Shown in pieces: positions 5,913 through 5,960 of a stretch of 5,960 bases of DNA (the first letter of the stretch is position 1; the number at the start of each line of letters is the position of its first letter). The notes beneath the pieces were generated by a model, which was not told the DNA's origin, made no database searches, and was given only the letters and a program-made list of their open reading frames with translations. The position numbers were made by a program, and so were the translations under genes. The stretch is from Bacillota bacterium (GTDB lineage: Bacteria > Bacillota > Clostridia > Lachnospirales > Lachnospiraceae): assembly GCA_023424235.1 (NCBI GenBank), contig JAFAEB010000153.1, positions 1-5,960 of the forward strand, given 5' to 3'.

Positions 5913-5960
5913 GGTCAAGCCCTCGACCTATTAGTATTAGTCAGCTACATGTGTTACCAC
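5913..5960 (-). rRNA. 23S ribosomal RNA, 3' end (partial)
   Basis: Read on the minus strand, the last 48 bases contain GTAACACATGTAGCTGAC, then TACTAATA and finally GGTCGAGGGCTTGACC, the conserved 3' terminus of Firmicutes 23S rRNA. The final CTTGACC is the strand that pairs with the GGTCAAG at the 5' end of 23S, so the mature end is placed at 5913. The rest of the gene lies to the right of the window and is transcribed leftward. Confidence 0.93.

Overview
The window is AT-rich and looks like a low-GC Firmicute, probably a clostridium and perhaps Lachnospiraceae-like. The evidence is a clostridial-type 23S rRNA 3' end at the right edge, A/T-biased codons, strong GGAGG-type ribosome sites, U-rich intrinsic terminators, and a cupin/AraC regulator divergent from a large secreted glycan-binding-type protein. 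The taxonomic placement is inference.

The left two thirds (1-4009, minus strand) is one uninterrupted reading frame of at least 1336 codons that runs off the left edge. It encodes a secreted modular protein. In order it has a signal peptide, fourteen regularly spaced beta-propeller-type blade motifs (about residues 77-714), three jelly-roll carbohydrate-binding-like modules (about 730-885, 890-1067 and 1073-1234), one InlB-B-type repeat (about 1237-1306), and a Pro-Pro-Val-Thr/Asp linker written in 12-bp tandem repeats that continues past the edge. No catalytic domain is recognisable in the visible part, and the C-terminal anchor or further modules are outside the window.

A 539-bp intergenic region (4010-4548) separates this gene from a divergent plus-strand gene (4549-5361) for a 270-residue AraC-family regulator with an N-terminal cupin domain. 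The region holds a possible promoter for the secreted protein, a pair of TTGCTA direct repeats 21 bp apart just upstream of that promoter, two perfect 10-bp palindromes, and a cluster of 12-bp TTGCTATTTAA repeats just upstream of the regulator. The arrangement suggests that the regulator senses a small ligand, possibly a sugar, and controls the secreted protein and possibly itself. That is an inference from context.

The right end (5362-5960) contains a strong, probably bidirectional terminator after the regulator, a frameshifted remnant of a small membrane protein on the minus strand, and two related tandem terminators. At the edge are the last 48 nt of a minus-strand 23S rRNA gene. No 5S rRNA or tRNA lies between the 23S end and the terminators, so this rRNA operon appears to end with 23S.
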